DNA of 64,000 nt from Eubacterium sp. (lineage in GTDB: Bacteria; Bacillota; Clostridia; Lachnospirales; Lachnospiraceae): positions 1 through 64,000 of the forward strand of contig JAGCPW010000044.1 of NCBI GenBank assembly GCA_017965495.1, given 5' to 3'. The stretch's first letter is position 1; the number at the start of each line of letters is the position of its first letter. The notes beneath the pieces are model-generated. The model ran no database searches, was not told where the DNA came from, and saw nothing but the letters and a program-made list of their open reading frames with translations. Of this stretch, positions 41,721 through 50,601 are shown piece by piece. Both the position numbers and the translations under genes were made by a program.

Positions 41721-43877
41721 ATGTCATACTACAAAAAGATAGTAGCTGTGATTTGTGCAGTGGCTCTTGTGATAGCAGGAGCAGCTTATGTTCCAACAGG
41801 AGTTAAGGCTAAAGATTTCTCACAGCTTACTTACAAAGACATTAGAGATAATAATAACACTGAGTTTGATCAAAAACTAAAAGGAGCACAGTATGCTGTT
41901 TATGATGACAGTAGAAATATTAGCATCTTTCAGTTCCAAAATGTTGCTTTTAGTGAACTCTATATAGCAGATGGCGGATGGAGCGCAGATCAGTTAAAGG
42001 CTACAGTAAATGGAACAAGTGTTACTGTGGAAGGAGCTGGCATTAGAATTATAAATGCAGCTACTGTTTTGACTAAGAGATATAATGAGGTATCTCTCAC
42101 ATGGAGTGGTGGAGAATGCCTAATTATTGTTTTCTGTCCAGCCATAGAAGATGAAGGAGAGGAGACTGGCGAATCTACATCCACACCAGAGAGTCAAGTA
42201 CCATCAGGTGAGACTACCAAAGCAGTGGACCCTACATCATCAGTTGTTACTACATCACCTTCAGAATCAACCACTATTCCTGATGCTTCGTCTCTTCCAA
42301 AGAAAGCTCAGGGATTAAACCCACAGGTTAAAACAGACCAATACAATATAGATAATGCAGTGCTTTTGGCTTGGGCTAGTGTAATGGAACCAACTAATCC
42401 AGAATACGACCCATCGGTATTTACATACAATTTATACATTTACAAAGATGGAAGCCAAGTGACAAAAGTTTGCAATGTATTTAATGGTTGTATTTTAGGT
42501 GGATTATCAAGTGGAACATACGGTTTTGCGGTAGCCGCTGTTAATGCTATGGGCGAAGGTCCAAAGTCAGATACAGTCAATGCTACTATCACTGGCGGAA
42601 CACTTAATTACACACCAAAAACAGAGTACACTGGACCAAAGATTCCAGATGGTTTCGCAATTACTTCTGCAGACCCTACATATCAATCAACCGTTCCAGC
42701 AGAGCAGAGAAGAAATACTTTGCAGGTGGCTTGGGCAGCAAGTAATGCAAACCCACTATCCCCTGGATATGATACATCAGTAACAGGATACAATGTATAT
42801 GTATTTAAGGCAGACACTGGTCAGCAGTACAGAAGAGTGCATGTGGATGGAATAGGCTCTAACACAGCAATACTTAAAAATGTTTCTGCTGGCAGATACG
42901 TATGTTTTGTGACAGCAGTTAATGCCAACGGAGAATCAGGAATGGCAGCTCCTGGACTTAGCCTGCCATCATCAGTAGAGATAGAAGGAGATGTAATTGA
43001 CAATGCTCAGGACTTTGATTATCCAGATCAGCCAGACCTTCCTTTGGGATTAGTTATAAATGAATTAGAAGCAGCTGCAGGAGGATTTAGCATAGCTTGG
43101 TCACCTGAAGCAGATTTAACAGGACAAAGAATAAACGTCTTTGTAAATGGCGTATGTGTGAAGTGTGGAGCCAATGATTCAGCGGACCCTACATACCACG
43201 AGAAGAGATTAAAACCAGGAACTTATGAAATAGCAGTTACTTCACAGTTCACTTCAAATAATGTGGAATCATTCCCACTTACTAAGACAATAGTAGTGGG
43301 TGGAGATGGAACAAATACTCCTGAACAAATAGCAGATCCTTCATATTCAGGATATGTTCCACCACAAACAGACCCTGCCACTCAGGCTACTAGCGAAGTG
43401 ACAGAGGCGCCTAGTGATGTCACACAGGCTCCAACTGATGCTACACAAGCACCTACAGATGAAACAAATACTACAAAGGCATCTGAAAGCACAGTGGCAC
43501 CAGTAGATACAACAGCAGCACCTGTTGAAACTACAAAGGCCCCAGTAGTTACTACAAAAGCAACTACTAAAAAGCCTAGTGCAAAGGTTACTGTTGGTAA
43601 AACTAAGGTTAAAAAGTTTACTAAGAAGAAATCTGCAAAGAAAGCAAAAGTTAAACTTAAAAAAGTGGCTGGAGCTAGTGGATATCAGATTAGATATGGT
43701 ATTGGAAAGAAACTTAAGAAAGCTAAGACTAAGAATGTATTTAAACTTAAGTTTACTTTGAAGAAGTTGAAGAAAAACAAAAAATACTATATTAAGGCAA
43801 GAGCTTTTAAGAATGTTGGTACATCCAAAATCTTTGGCGCATGGTCTAAACTAAAAAAAGTTAAGTTTAAAAAGTAG
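41721..43877 (+). CDS. secreted fibronectin-type-III surface protein with Thr-rich linkers
   Basis: 718 residues. Signal peptide (1-30, cleavage near VKA-K); N-terminal beta-rich domain (about 31-150); Ser/Thr linker (about 150-195); three FN3-like modules (about 200-295, 313-430, 440-530); Thr/Pro/Ala linker (about 535-615, TQAPTDATQAPTD); and a Lys-rich C-terminal module (about 619-718) homologous to those of the two phosphatases and the GH81 enzyme. No catalytic motif is seen, so it is probably an adhesin or structural protein. ATG 41721 is chosen because of AGGAGG eight bases before; an in-frame ATG at 41658 would put 21 charged residues before the signal peptide. Confidence 0.82.
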   Translation: MSYYKKIVAVICAVALVIAGAAYVPTGVKAKDFSQLTYKDIRDNNNTEFDQKLKGAQYAVYDDSRNISIFQFQNVAFSELYIADGGWSADQLKATVNGTSVTVEGAGIRIINAATVLTKRYNEVSLTWSGGECLIIVFCPAIEDEGEETGESTSTPESQVPSGETTKAVDPTSSVVTTSPSESTTIPDASSLPKKAQGLNPQVKTDQYNIDNAVLLAWASVMEPTNPEYDPSVFTYNLYIYKDGSQVTKVCNVFNGCILGGLSSGTYGFAVAAVNAMGEGPKSDTVNATITGGTLNYTPKTEYTGPKIPDGFAITSADPTYQSTVPAEQRRNTLQVAWAASNANPLSPGYDTSVTGYNVYVFKADTGQQYRRVHVDGIGSNTAILKNVSAGRYVCFVTAVNANGESGMAAPGLSLPSSVEIEGDVIDNAQDFDYPDQPDLPLGLVINELEAAAGGFSIAWSPEADLTGQRINVFVNGVCVKCGANDSADPTYHEKRLKPGTYEIAVTSQFTSNNVESFPLTKTIVVGGDGTNTPEQIADPSYSGYVPPQTDPATQATSEVTEAPSDVTQAPTDATQAPTDETNTTKASESTVAPVDTTAAPVETTKAPVVTTKATTKKPSAKVTVGKTKVKKFTKKKSAKKAKVKLKKVAGASGYQIRYGIGKKLKKAKTKNVFKLKFTLKKLKKNKKYYIKARAFKNVGTSKIFGAWSKLKKVKFKK

Positions 43878-43886
43878 GAGAAGATT

Positions 43887-44312
43887 ATGAGATTCAAAAA
43901 ATGGAGACTTCTAAGAGGCGTTTTAAGGAAGACACATACTTACAAAATAATAGTTGCGTTTTTTGCAGTGTTCTTTCTTATCGCATTAATCATCTGGTTA
44001 AATGATCCAGCTATACATACCTACAGACAAAGCATTTATTATTGCTTTATGATTGCATCATCCGTGGGTAATGGAGATGTAATTGTAAGTACTACACTAG
44101 CTAGGATTCTAACGATGTTTTTATCTGTATACTCACTGTTTGCGATAGCTATCGTTACTGGTGTAGTAGTAAGTTACTACAACGCATATACACAGATGCA
44201 GTTTAGAGATTCTATCGAGAACTTTACTGAGAAGTTAGAGCAACTTCCAGATTTGAGTGAAGACGAGTTAAGAGATATAGCGGATGCAGTTAAGAAGTTT
44301 AGAATGAAATAA
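43887..44312 (+). CDS. two-TM ion-channel-like protein with altered selectivity filter
   Basis: 141 residues. Membrane helices at about 20-38 and 75-97 flank a pore-loop-like segment YYCFMIASSVGNGDV (51-65). This is the Ion_trans_2 plan (TM-pore loop-TM), in which potassium channels carry TVGYGD; here residues 59-64 read SVGNGD, with Asn for the Tyr of the filter. The C-terminal cytosolic helix (about 105-141) is charged and may tetramerise. TAGGAG precedes ATG 43887, nine bases after the surface-protein gene, so they share a transcript ending at 44383. Selectivity cannot be deduced; a non-selective or divergent channel is possible. Confidence 0.72.
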   Translation: MRFKKWRLLRGVLRKTHTYKIIVAFFAVFFLIALIIWLNDPAIHTYRQSIYYCFMIASSVGNGDVIVSTTLARILTMFLSVYSLFAIAIVTGVVVSYYNAYTQMQFRDSIENFTEKLEQLPDLSEDELRDIADAVKKFRMK

Positions 44313-44346
44313 TCTTATTAACAATTATTTAAATATGTATTATACT

Positions 44347-44383
44347 AAATTAGGGGTTGATTTTATCATCCCCTAATTTTTTT
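44347..44383 (+). terminator. terminator after the channel-like gene
   Basis: AAATTAGGGG (44347-44356) pairs with CCCCTAATTT (from 44370) around an inner TTGAT/ATCAT extension, then a T run. A T/T mismatch separates the two parts of the stem. Confidence 0.85.
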
Positions 44384-44399
44384 AAAGAGGGTGAGATGG

Positions 44400-45812
44400 A
44401 TGGGTCCGGAACAAATAGTTGCAATTATTATATTTGTCGCAATGTTCGTATTGATAGTCATCGACAAAATTGAAAGACAATACGTCACTTTAGGATGTGG
44501 CGTGCTTACAATAATTATGTTTTTCGTTTTCTCACAGCTCGGATACGGAGCGTTCAGTGAAACGATGAATGTAAGATCGATTATCAAAGATCAGTTTTGG
44601 CTTGTTACAGGACATGCATCAGAAAATGTAACAGGTATTAACTGGGCTACTATCATATTTATCGCAGGAATGATGATAATGGTAGAGGGAATGGCACACT
44701 CTGGTTTCTTTAGATGGCTTTGTCTAAGGTTGGCTAAGCTAGTGCATTATAAACCAATACCTTTGTTTGTGGCATTTATGATAATGTCATCTATCCTTGC
44801 TATGTTTATTGACAGTATCACAGTTATTCTTTTCTTAGCTGCAGTCACAGTGGAACTAGCAAGACTTTTGAAGATAGATCCAGTGCCTATGATTCTCTCA
44901 GAAATATTCTGTGCGAACCTAGGTGGTAGTGCAACTATGTGTGGTGATCCACCAAACATTATTATTGGAACATCTATGCATTACTCATTCTTTGACTTTA
45001 TAACAAACACAGGACTAATCGCTCTTATTAGTTTGGTGTTAATCATTTTCTATTTCTTCTGGATTTTCAGAAAGAAACTAATAGAAGAAGAGCATATGAC
45101 TATAGATACATCAACTATTCCTGAGCCAAAGGAAGCTATAGTAAACAAAAGAGATTTTGTTTTTAGTTCAATCATTTTTGGCTTGGCAGTAGTTTTACTT
45201 ATAACTCATTCAATGACAGGACTTACAGTGGCAACTATTGGTATTGGAATTGCGATTCTAACGCTTATCGTTGCTGGCAAGAATGCACTTACTATTTTGA
45301 AGAGGGTTGATTACAAAACATTATTATTCTTCATCGGATTGTTTATAGTAGTAGGTGGTCTTGAAAAGACGAAAGTACTTGAGATTATGGCTAATGGTAT
45401 TGGTCATATCAGTGGCGGAAATCCATACATTGTAATTACAATCGTTCTTTGGTTATCTGCAATAGCAAGTGCCTTTGTAGATAACATTCCATTTGCAGCT
45501 ACTATGGTTCCTGTTATCATTGGTTTGTCTGGTGGACATGCACCAACAGCCATTCAAAAAGATTATCGTCATGTTTTGGCGTGGACGCTTTCAATGGGTA
45601 CTGATGTAGGTGGTAGTGCTACACCAATCGGTGCTAGTGCGAACGTAGTTGGTACTTCAGTGGCAGCTAAACATGGTTACTTGATAGGCTGGGGCAAATA
45701 CTGTAAGAGTGCAGTTCCTGCCACAGTAATCGTAATGTTGGTTTCAATGGGTGTAATCTTTATTAGATATAATAAAGAGATTACAGAAGTAATAAATAGC
45801 ATCGCTAAGTAA
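44400..45812 (+). CDS. ArsB/NhaD (SLC13-type) anion or Na+/H+ permease
   Basis: 470 residues with 11-13 membrane segments. Two repeated hairpins typical of the ion-transporter superfamily are visible: FCANLGGSATMCGDPPNIIIG (given in part, about residue 178) in the first half and MGTDVGGSATPIGASANVVG in the second. DPPNIIIG followed by GASANVV is the ArsB/NhaD/P-protein pattern. Substrate could be dicarboxylate, arsenite or Na+/H+ and cannot be fixed from sequence. The start at ATG 44400 has SD GAGG at nine bases; GTG 44391 directly abuts the SD. Confidence 0.85.
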   Translation: MGPEQIVAIIIFVAMFVLIVIDKIERQYVTLGCGVLTIIMFFVFSQLGYGAFSETMNVRSIIKDQFWLVTGHASENVTGINWATIIFIAGMMIMVEGMAHSGFFRWLCLRLAKLVHYKPIPLFVAFMIMSSILAMFIDSITVILFLAAVTVELARLLKIDPVPMILSEIFCANLGGSATMCGDPPNIIIGTSMHYSFFDFITNTGLIALISLVLIIFYFFWIFRKKLIEEEHMTIDTSTIPEPKEAIVNKRDFVFSSIIFGLAVVLLITHSMTGLTVATIGIGIAILTLIVAGKNALTILKRVDYKTLLFFIGLFIVVGGLEKTKVLEIMANGIGHISGGNPYIVITIVLWLSAIASAFVDNIPFAATMVPVIIGLSGGHAPTAIQKDYRHVLAWTLSMGTDVGGSATPIGASANVVGTSVAAKHGYLIGWGKYCKSAVPATVIVMLVSMGVIFIRYNKEITEVINSIAK

Positions 45813-45826
45813 ACGGAGGAAGAGAT

Positions 45827-46432
45827 ATGGCAAAACAAGTAATTATAACAATCGGAAGAGAGTTTGGAAGTGGCGGTCATGAGATCGCGAGAAAGATTGC
45901 GGCTAAACTTGATATTAAACTATATGATAAAAACATCTTAGATGAAATAGCAGAGCAAAAGAATATGGAAACTGGCGAGGTGAGAGAACTAGACGAAAAA
46001 CCAAGAGGATGGTTTGGTTCTAGAAGAGTTCGTGGTCATACAAATTCACTTCAAGACCATATTGCACAGATGCAGTTTGACTACATCAAAGAAAAATCAG
46101 AAGAGGGTGAGTCTTTTGTAGTAGTGGGAAGATGTGCAGAGCACGTGTTGAAAGATCACGATAGCGTAATCTCTATCTTCGTCTTGGCTGATGAAGATGT
46201 GAAAATAGAAAGACTGAAGAGAACAGACGGAATGGATGAAAAAGAAGCGGTTCGTGAGATGCTAAGACGTGATGGCATAAGAAAGGCTTATCACAATAGC
46301 CATACAGTTTCCAAGTGGCGTCATCCAGAAACATATGACCTTTGCATAAACAGTAGTAGACTTGGAATCGATGGTACAGTAGAAGCATTACTTGATTATA
46401 TTAATAGAAGAATTGAAGAGATGAACAAATAA
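45827..46432 (+). CDS. cytidylate kinase-like family protein
   Basis: 201 residues of the P-loop cytidylate-kinase-like group (Cytidylate_kin2). The N-terminal loop ITIGREFGSGGHEIARKIA replaces the usual GxxGxGKT with GREFGSGG, as normal for this family. DKNILDEIAEQ, VVVGRCAEHVL and RRDGIRKAYHNSHT follow. True CMP kinase (Cmk) is about 220 residues with a GKST loop, so the substrate here may differ. CGGAGG precedes ATG 45827. It is 14 bases after the permease gene; clostridial genomes often pair such kinases with transporters, but the link is not understood. Confidence 0.87.
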   Translation: MAKQVIITIGREFGSGGHEIARKIAAKLDIKLYDKNILDEIAEQKNMETGEVRELDEKPRGWFGSRRVRGHTNSLQDHIAQMQFDYIKEKSEEGESFVVVGRCAEHVLKDHDSVISIFVLADEDVKIERLKRTDGMDEKEAVREMLRRDGIRKAYHNSHTVSKWRHPETYDLCINSSRLGIDGTVEALLDYINRRIEEMNK

Positions 46433-46438
46433 AAATAC

Positions 46439-46468
46439 AAGCTCCTAGGTAGTTATCTAGGGGCTTTA
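46439..46468 (+). terminator. terminator after the kinase-like gene
   Basis: AAGCTCCTAG (46439-46448), GTAGTTAT, CTAGGGGCTT (46457-46466, one G-U), then TATTTA. Only a short T run. Confidence 0.75.
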
Positions 46469-46484
46469 TTTATGCCTAAAAACC

Positions 46485-46513
46485 TTGATTTTTCCTTTAT
46501 TTTAGGCTAGTAT
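46485..46513 (+). promoter_or_regulatory. promoter of pnp
   Basis: TTGATT (46485-46490), 17-base spacer, TAGTAT (46508-46513). A small palindrome ATGTAA-GG-TTACAT lies around the predicted start. Confidence 0.6.
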
Positions 46514-46555
46514 ATGTAAGGTTACATAAAAGTTAAAAGAATTAAGAAAAGGAGA

Positions 46556-46572
46556 GGCCAAAAGAGTTGGCC
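46556..46572 (+). promoter_or_regulatory. leader hairpin directly before the pnp ribosome binding site
   Basis: GGCCAA (46556-46561), AAGAG, TTGGCC (46567-46572), followed at once by GGAAGAAGAA-ATG. The upstream arm also covers a GGAGAGG SD-like stretch. E. coli pnp is autoregulated through cleavage of a leader stem; whether this hairpin plays such a role is unknown. Confidence 0.6.
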
Positions 46573-46582
46573 GGAAGAAGAA

Positions 46583-48664
46583 ATGAAAAGTTTTAGTATG
46601 GAAATTGGCGGCAAAACTTTAACAGTCGATATTGACAGAGTCGCTAAACAAGCAAACGGTGCAGCAATGATGCACTATGGAGACACGACAGTTCTATCTA
46701 CAGCTACGGCTTCAGATAAGCCTAGAGAAGGAATCGATTTCTTCCCTCTATCAGTAGAGTTTGAGGAGAAGATGTACTCAGTAGGAAAGATTCCTGGTGG
46801 ATTTAATAAGAGAGAGGGTAAGGCTTCAGAGAACTCAGTTCTTACAGCTAGAGTTATCGACAGACCTATGAGACCTCTATTCCCTAAGGATTACAGAAAT
46901 GATGTTACACTTAACAACTTAGTACTTTCTGTAGATCCAGAATGTAGACCAGAAATCGTAGCAATGCTTGGTTCAGCCATTTCAACTTGCGTTTCTGACA
47001 TTCCATTTGCAGGTCCTTGTGCTATGACACAAATCGGTATGGTGGATGGTGAGTTTATTGTAAACCCATCACAGAAACAGTGGGACGAAGGTGACCTACA
47101 GCTTACAGTTGCGTCTACAAAAGAAAAAGTTATTATGATTGAGGCTGGTGCCAACATCATACCAGAAGACAAAATGTTAGAAGCTATCTACATGGCTCAC
47201 GACATTAATCAAGAAATCAATGCATTCATTGAAAAGATTTGTGCTGAAGTAGGAAAAGAAAAGCACGAATATGAGAGTCAGGCTATTCCTGAAGAGTTGT
47301 TTGAAGAAATCAAGAAGATTGTTACTCCAGAGGAAATGGAAGTAGCAGTATTTACAGATGACAAGCAGACACGTGAAGGAAACATTGCCGAGATTACAGA
47401 GAAGTTAGAGGAAGCATTTGCTGAGAACGAAGAATGGCTTGCTGTTTTGGGCGAGGCTATTTATCAGTATCAGAAGAAGACTGTACGTAAGATGATTCTT
47501 AAAGATCACAAGCGTCCAGACGGAAGAGCACTAGATCAGATTAGACCTCTAGCTGCAGAAGTTGATTTAATTCCAAGAGTTCATGGTTCAGCTATGTTTA
47601 CTCGTGGACAAACTCAGATTTGTAACATCTGTACACTTGCTCCATTATCAGAATCACAAAAGATTGATGGACTAGATGACAATGTTACAACTAAGAGATA
47701 TATGCACCACTATAATTTCCCTTCATACTCAGTTGGTGAGACAAGACCATCAAGAGGTCCAGGAAGAAGAGAGATTGGTCACGGTGCTTTGGCTGAGAAA
47801 GCTCTTATGCCAGTACTTCCTAGCGAAGAGGAATTCCCATATGCTATCAGAACTGTATCAGAGACATTTGAGTCTAACGGTTCTACATCAATGGCATCAA
47901 CATGTTCATCATGTATGTCACTAATGGCAACAGGTGTTCCAATCAAAGCTATGGTAGCAGGTATCTCATGTGGTTTGGTAACAGGCGATACAGATGATGA
48001 CTATGTACTTCTAACTGATATCCAGGGTCTTGAAGATTTCTTCGGAGATATGGACTTTAAGGTTACAGGTACTACAGAAGGTATCACAGCTATCCAGATG
48101 GATATCAAGATTCACGGTCTAACTCGTGACATCGTAGAAGGTGCTATCAAAGCTACAAGAGAAGCTAGACTATTCATCATGGATACATGTATGAAGCCAG
48201 CTATCGCAGAGCCAAGAAAAGAGCTTAACGAGTACGCTCCTAAGATTGAGTCAATGCAGATTGACCCAGAAAAGATTGGCGATGTTGTTGGTAAGAGTGG
48301 TAAGACAATCAATGCTATTATCGAAGAGACAGGCGTTAAGATTGACATCACAGATGAAGGTATGGTTTCAATCTGCGGCGTCGACAAAGAAGCTATCGAT
48401 AAAGCGAAGGAATATATCGAAATCATAACTACAGACTTCGAAGAAGGACAAATCCTTGAAGGTACTGTAGTAAGCATTAAAGAATTTGGTGCGTTCATCG
48501 AATTCGCCCCAGGCAAAGAAGGAATGGTTCACATTTCTAAGATTGCTAAAGAGAGAGTAAACCACGTAGAAGATTACCTAACACTAGGCGACCGCGTTAA
48601 ATGTAAATGCCTAGGCAAGGATAGAATGGGACGCATTAGCTTCTCAATCAAAGATGCAGAATAA
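46583..48664 (+). CDS. pnp: polyribonucleotide nucleotidyltransferase (PNPase)
   Basis: 693 residues, the usual length. 3'-5' phosphorolytic exoribonuclease, trimeric. Two RNase PH domains (about 5-220 and 310-545; FFPLSVEFEEKMYSVGKIPGGF in part, and HGSAMFTRGQTQ plus SYSVGETRPSRGPGRREIGHG in part), a helical linker, a KH domain (about 555-615, IGDVVGKSGKTI) and an S1 domain (about 620-690, GTVVSIKEFGAFIEF). The gene has its own promoter and structured leader, and a very strong terminator follows. Confidence 0.97.
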   Translation: MKSFSMEIGGKTLTVDIDRVAKQANGAAMMHYGDTTVLSTATASDKPREGIDFFPLSVEFEEKMYSVGKIPGGFNKREGKASENSVLTARVIDRPMRPLFPKDYRNDVTLNNLVLSVDPECRPEIVAMLGSAISTCVSDIPFAGPCAMTQIGMVDGEFIVNPSQKQWDEGDLQLTVASTKEKVIMIEAGANIIPEDKMLEAIYMAHDINQEINAFIEKICAEVGKEKHEYESQAIPEELFEEIKKIVTPEEMEVAVFTDDKQTREGNIAEITEKLEEAFAENEEWLAVLGEAIYQYQKKTVRKMILKDHKRPDGRALDQIRPLAAEVDLIPRVHGSAMFTRGQTQICNICTLAPLSESQKIDGLDDNVTTKRYMHHYNFPSYSVGETRPSRGPGRREIGHGALAEKALMPVLPSEEEFPYAIRTVSETFESNGSTSMASTCSSCMSLMATGVPIKAMVAGISCGLVTGDTDDDYVLLTDIQGLEDFFGDMDFKVTGTTEGITAIQMDIKIHGLTRDIVEGAIKATREARLFIMDTCMKPAIAEPRKELNEYAPKIESMQIDPEKIGDVVGKSGKTINAIIEETGVKIDITDEGMVSICGVDKEAIDKAKEYIEIITTDFEEGQILEGTVVSIKEFGAFIEFAPGKEGMVHISKIAKERVNHVEDYLTLGDRVKCKCLGKDRMGRISFSIKDAE

Positions 48665-48683
48665 GCATTAAAAATATTTAAAC

Positions 48684-48738
48684 AACAAAAAACGATGTTT
48701 TGCGAACGATTGTTAGTGAGCAAGCATCGTTTTTTGTT
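48684..48738 (+). terminator. pnp terminator with branched loop
   Basis: AACAAAAAACGATG (48684-48697) pairs perfectly with CATCGTTTTTTGTT (48725-48738), 14 bp. The 27-base loop contains an inner TTGC/GCAA stem. The T stretch lies inside the 3' arm, so it is also readable in reverse. Confidence 0.8.
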
Positions 48739-48749
48739 GGAGAAATTTA

Positions 48750-48758
48750 TGTTATAAT
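48750..48758 (+). promoter_or_regulatory. extended -10 promoter of the 48.8-55.8 kb operon
   Basis: TGT-TATAAT (TATAAT at 48753-48758) is an extended -10. The -35 region is only a T run from the pnp terminator. Transcript start predicted near 48765, about 50 bases before the first gene. Confidence 0.55.
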
Positions 48759-48813
48759 GTTTAAGACGCATTTAAACGGAGTTTAATGAGAAACATATAT
48801 TTAGGAGGTTATT

Positions 48814-49275
48814 ATGAATAAAAAATTACAGGGCGTTGGAATCGCAATAATCGTACTAGCAGTAGCTAGATGTATTTATAGAATAGTCAAAGTTGCAACT
48901 ACAAAAGGATGGGTAGTTAAACTTGATGAAAAGACTATTAAACAATTCCAAGATCAAAAGTTGACAGCTGTTCAGGTAAATAATTATTTGAAGGGTACAT
49001 TTATCACACTTGATGTTATCTTTGCAATCTTTGTAGTATTGGTTGGTGTTTTTGCTATCCGTGCAGCAAAGAATACGGCAAAGACAGGTGCTTTAAAAGT
49101 ATTTGCAGTAATCACAATTATTGGAACATTATTGACAGGATTAAGAAGTGTTTCATTACCAAGCTGGATTTCAGTATGCTTTGCAGTAGTACAGTTAGCA
49201 TTAATTATTTGTGCTTTGGTATTTGCTAGTAAGGCAAAAAAAGAGGCAATACCACAGCCAAATCAGGAGGTTTAG
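48814..49275 (+). CDS. four-TM membrane protein of unknown function
   Basis: 153 residues with hydrophobic segments at about 6-24, 65-85, 92-112 and 117-140, and a short basic C-terminus (KAKKEA). The loop between the first two segments (about 25-62) is charged. No family is recognised. TAGGAGG precedes ATG 48814. It is three bases upstream of the oxidoreductase-ABC fusion gene, so it probably belongs to the same transport system. Confidence 0.72.
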   Translation: MNKKLQGVGIAIIVLAVARCIYRIVKVATTKGWVVKLDEKTIKQFQDQKLTAVQVNNYLKGTFITLDVIFAIFVVLVGVFAIRAAKNTAKTGALKVFAVITIIGTLLTGLRSVSLPSWISVCFAVVQLALIICALVFASKAKKEAIPQPNQEV

Positions 49276-49278
49276 TAA

Positions 49279-50601
49279 ATGAGCAAGCTGTTATATGTTA
49301 ATGCGTGTATCAGAGATGAGTCACGCACTAAACTTCTAGCAGACGCCGTTGTTAAAAAATGGAATGGCGAGGTGGAAGAAGTTGATTTGACTAGCGGCGA
49401 TGTAAAACCCCTAGACAAAGAAACATTAAAAGTAAGAATTGCTAAGCAGGAAGCAGGAGATTTTTCTGATCCTGTATTTGACTTGGCGAAACAGTTTAAA
49501 GAGGCAGAGGCTGTAGTGATAGCAGCTCCTTTCTGGGATTACAATTTCCCAGCTGTTTTAAAAGCATATATTGAAAATGTATGTGTGCACAATCTTACTT
49601 TTGAATATAATGAAAAAGGTGCTTGTAATAGTCTATCTAAAGTTAAGAAGGTTGTTTATGTAACTACAGTGGGTGGTGATAAGCAAGAGTTAACTTACGG
49701 TATAGATTATATTAAAACTGTTTTTAGAGAGTTCTTCGGTGTTAAGAAGACTTTTGCGTTTAAGGCGGAAGGCTTAGACATAGTAGAAAACGCTGGAAGA
49801 GTGCAAGAGATTCTTGATGAAACTCTAAAGAGAATTGATAGTTTCTCATTTGAAGATAAAATCATTGCTGACGATAATAGACCAGATGTTATTAGAACAG
49901 AGAATCTTACAAAGATGTATGGAAACTATGCAGCTAATAACAACGTATCATGTCACGTAAAAGAGGGCAGTATATACGGTTTGATTGGTAGAAACGGTGC
50001 TGGTAAATCTACACTTATGCGCTTGATTTTGGGTATGAGTCCTGTAGATCAAGGTACTATGGAAGTCTTTGGCGCGAAGAACGAAGACGTCGCCAAAGTC
50101 CGTAAGGATATTGGATTCATTATTGAAAATCCAACATTTTATGAATATATGTCAGCATATCAAAACCTTAAGTATAGAGCTGAACTTATTGGCTTGGAAA
50201 ATCCTGATGCTGCCATTAAAGAGGCTATGGAAAAAGTTGGAATGGCAGATAGAATGAACAGCAAAGTAAAGGGATTTTCTCTTGGTCAAAGACAGTTGCT
50301 TGGTATTGCAAATGCCATTTTGGGTAATCCAAAGTTACTCATTTTAGATGAGCCAACTAACGGTCTTGACCCTATTAAGATTGTTGAAATAAGAAAGATG
50401 CTATTAGATATGAATGCTAATGGCACTACCATTATGATTTCTAGTCATATCCTAGGAGAGATGGACAAACTTTGTTCATGCTACGGATTTATCCTAGATG
50501 GAAAACTAATCCGCGAAGTGACAGAAGCAGAGATGCAAACTGAGTCTATCGATGTAGAAGAATTCTTTGTTGATATGGCGAAAGGAGGTCAAAATGCGTA
50601 G
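49279..50601 (+). CDS. fusion: flavodoxin-fold NAD(P)H oxidoreductase joined to ABC transporter ATPase
   Basis: 440 residues in one unbroken frame. Residues 1-195 form a Flavodoxin_2-type FMN/NAD(P)H oxidoreductase (azoreductase-like): LLYVNACIRDESRTK for the FMN phosphate, APFWDYNFPAVLKAYIENV, and TTVGG. After a short linker (about 196-205), residues 206-435 are a complete ABC ATPase: Walker A GRNGAGKST (about 237-245), signature FSLGQRQLLG, Walker B LLILDEPTNGLDP, and switch His in SSH. Both halves are normally separate proteins of about 190 and 230-300 residues. The permease gene overlaps the stop by eight bases. The ATPase type (SLGQR signature) resembles bacitracin/lantibiotic-export ABC systems. 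Role of the redox half: unknown, perhaps FMN-dependent sensing. Confidence 0.88.
   Translation: MSKLLYVNACIRDESRTKLLADAVVKKWNGEVEEVDLTSGDVKPLDKETLKVRIAKQEAGDFSDPVFDLAKQFKEAEAVVIAAPFWDYNFPAVLKAYIENVCVHNLTFEYNEKGACNSLSKVKKVVYVTTVGGDKQELTYGIDYIKTVFREFFGVKKTFAFKAEGLDIVENAGRVQEILDETLKRIDSFSFEDKIIADDNRPDVIRTENLTKMYGNYAANNNVSCHVKEGSIYGLIGRNGAGKSTLMRLILGMSPVDQGTMEVFGAKNEDVAKVRKDIGFIIENPTFYEYMSAYQNLKYRAELIGLENPDAAIKEAMEKVGMADRMNSKVKGFSLGQRQLLGIANAILGNPKLLILDEPTNGLDPIKIVEIRKMLLDMNANGTTIMISSHILGEMDKLCSCYGFILDGKLIREVTEAEMQTESIDVEEFFVDMAKGGQNA

Noticed and set aside
49279..50601. Two separate genes with a missed stop codon
   Set aside because: I read the linker region 49850-49920 in frame and found no stop codon, no SD and no start with proper spacing before the ABC half, so one protein is the better reading.
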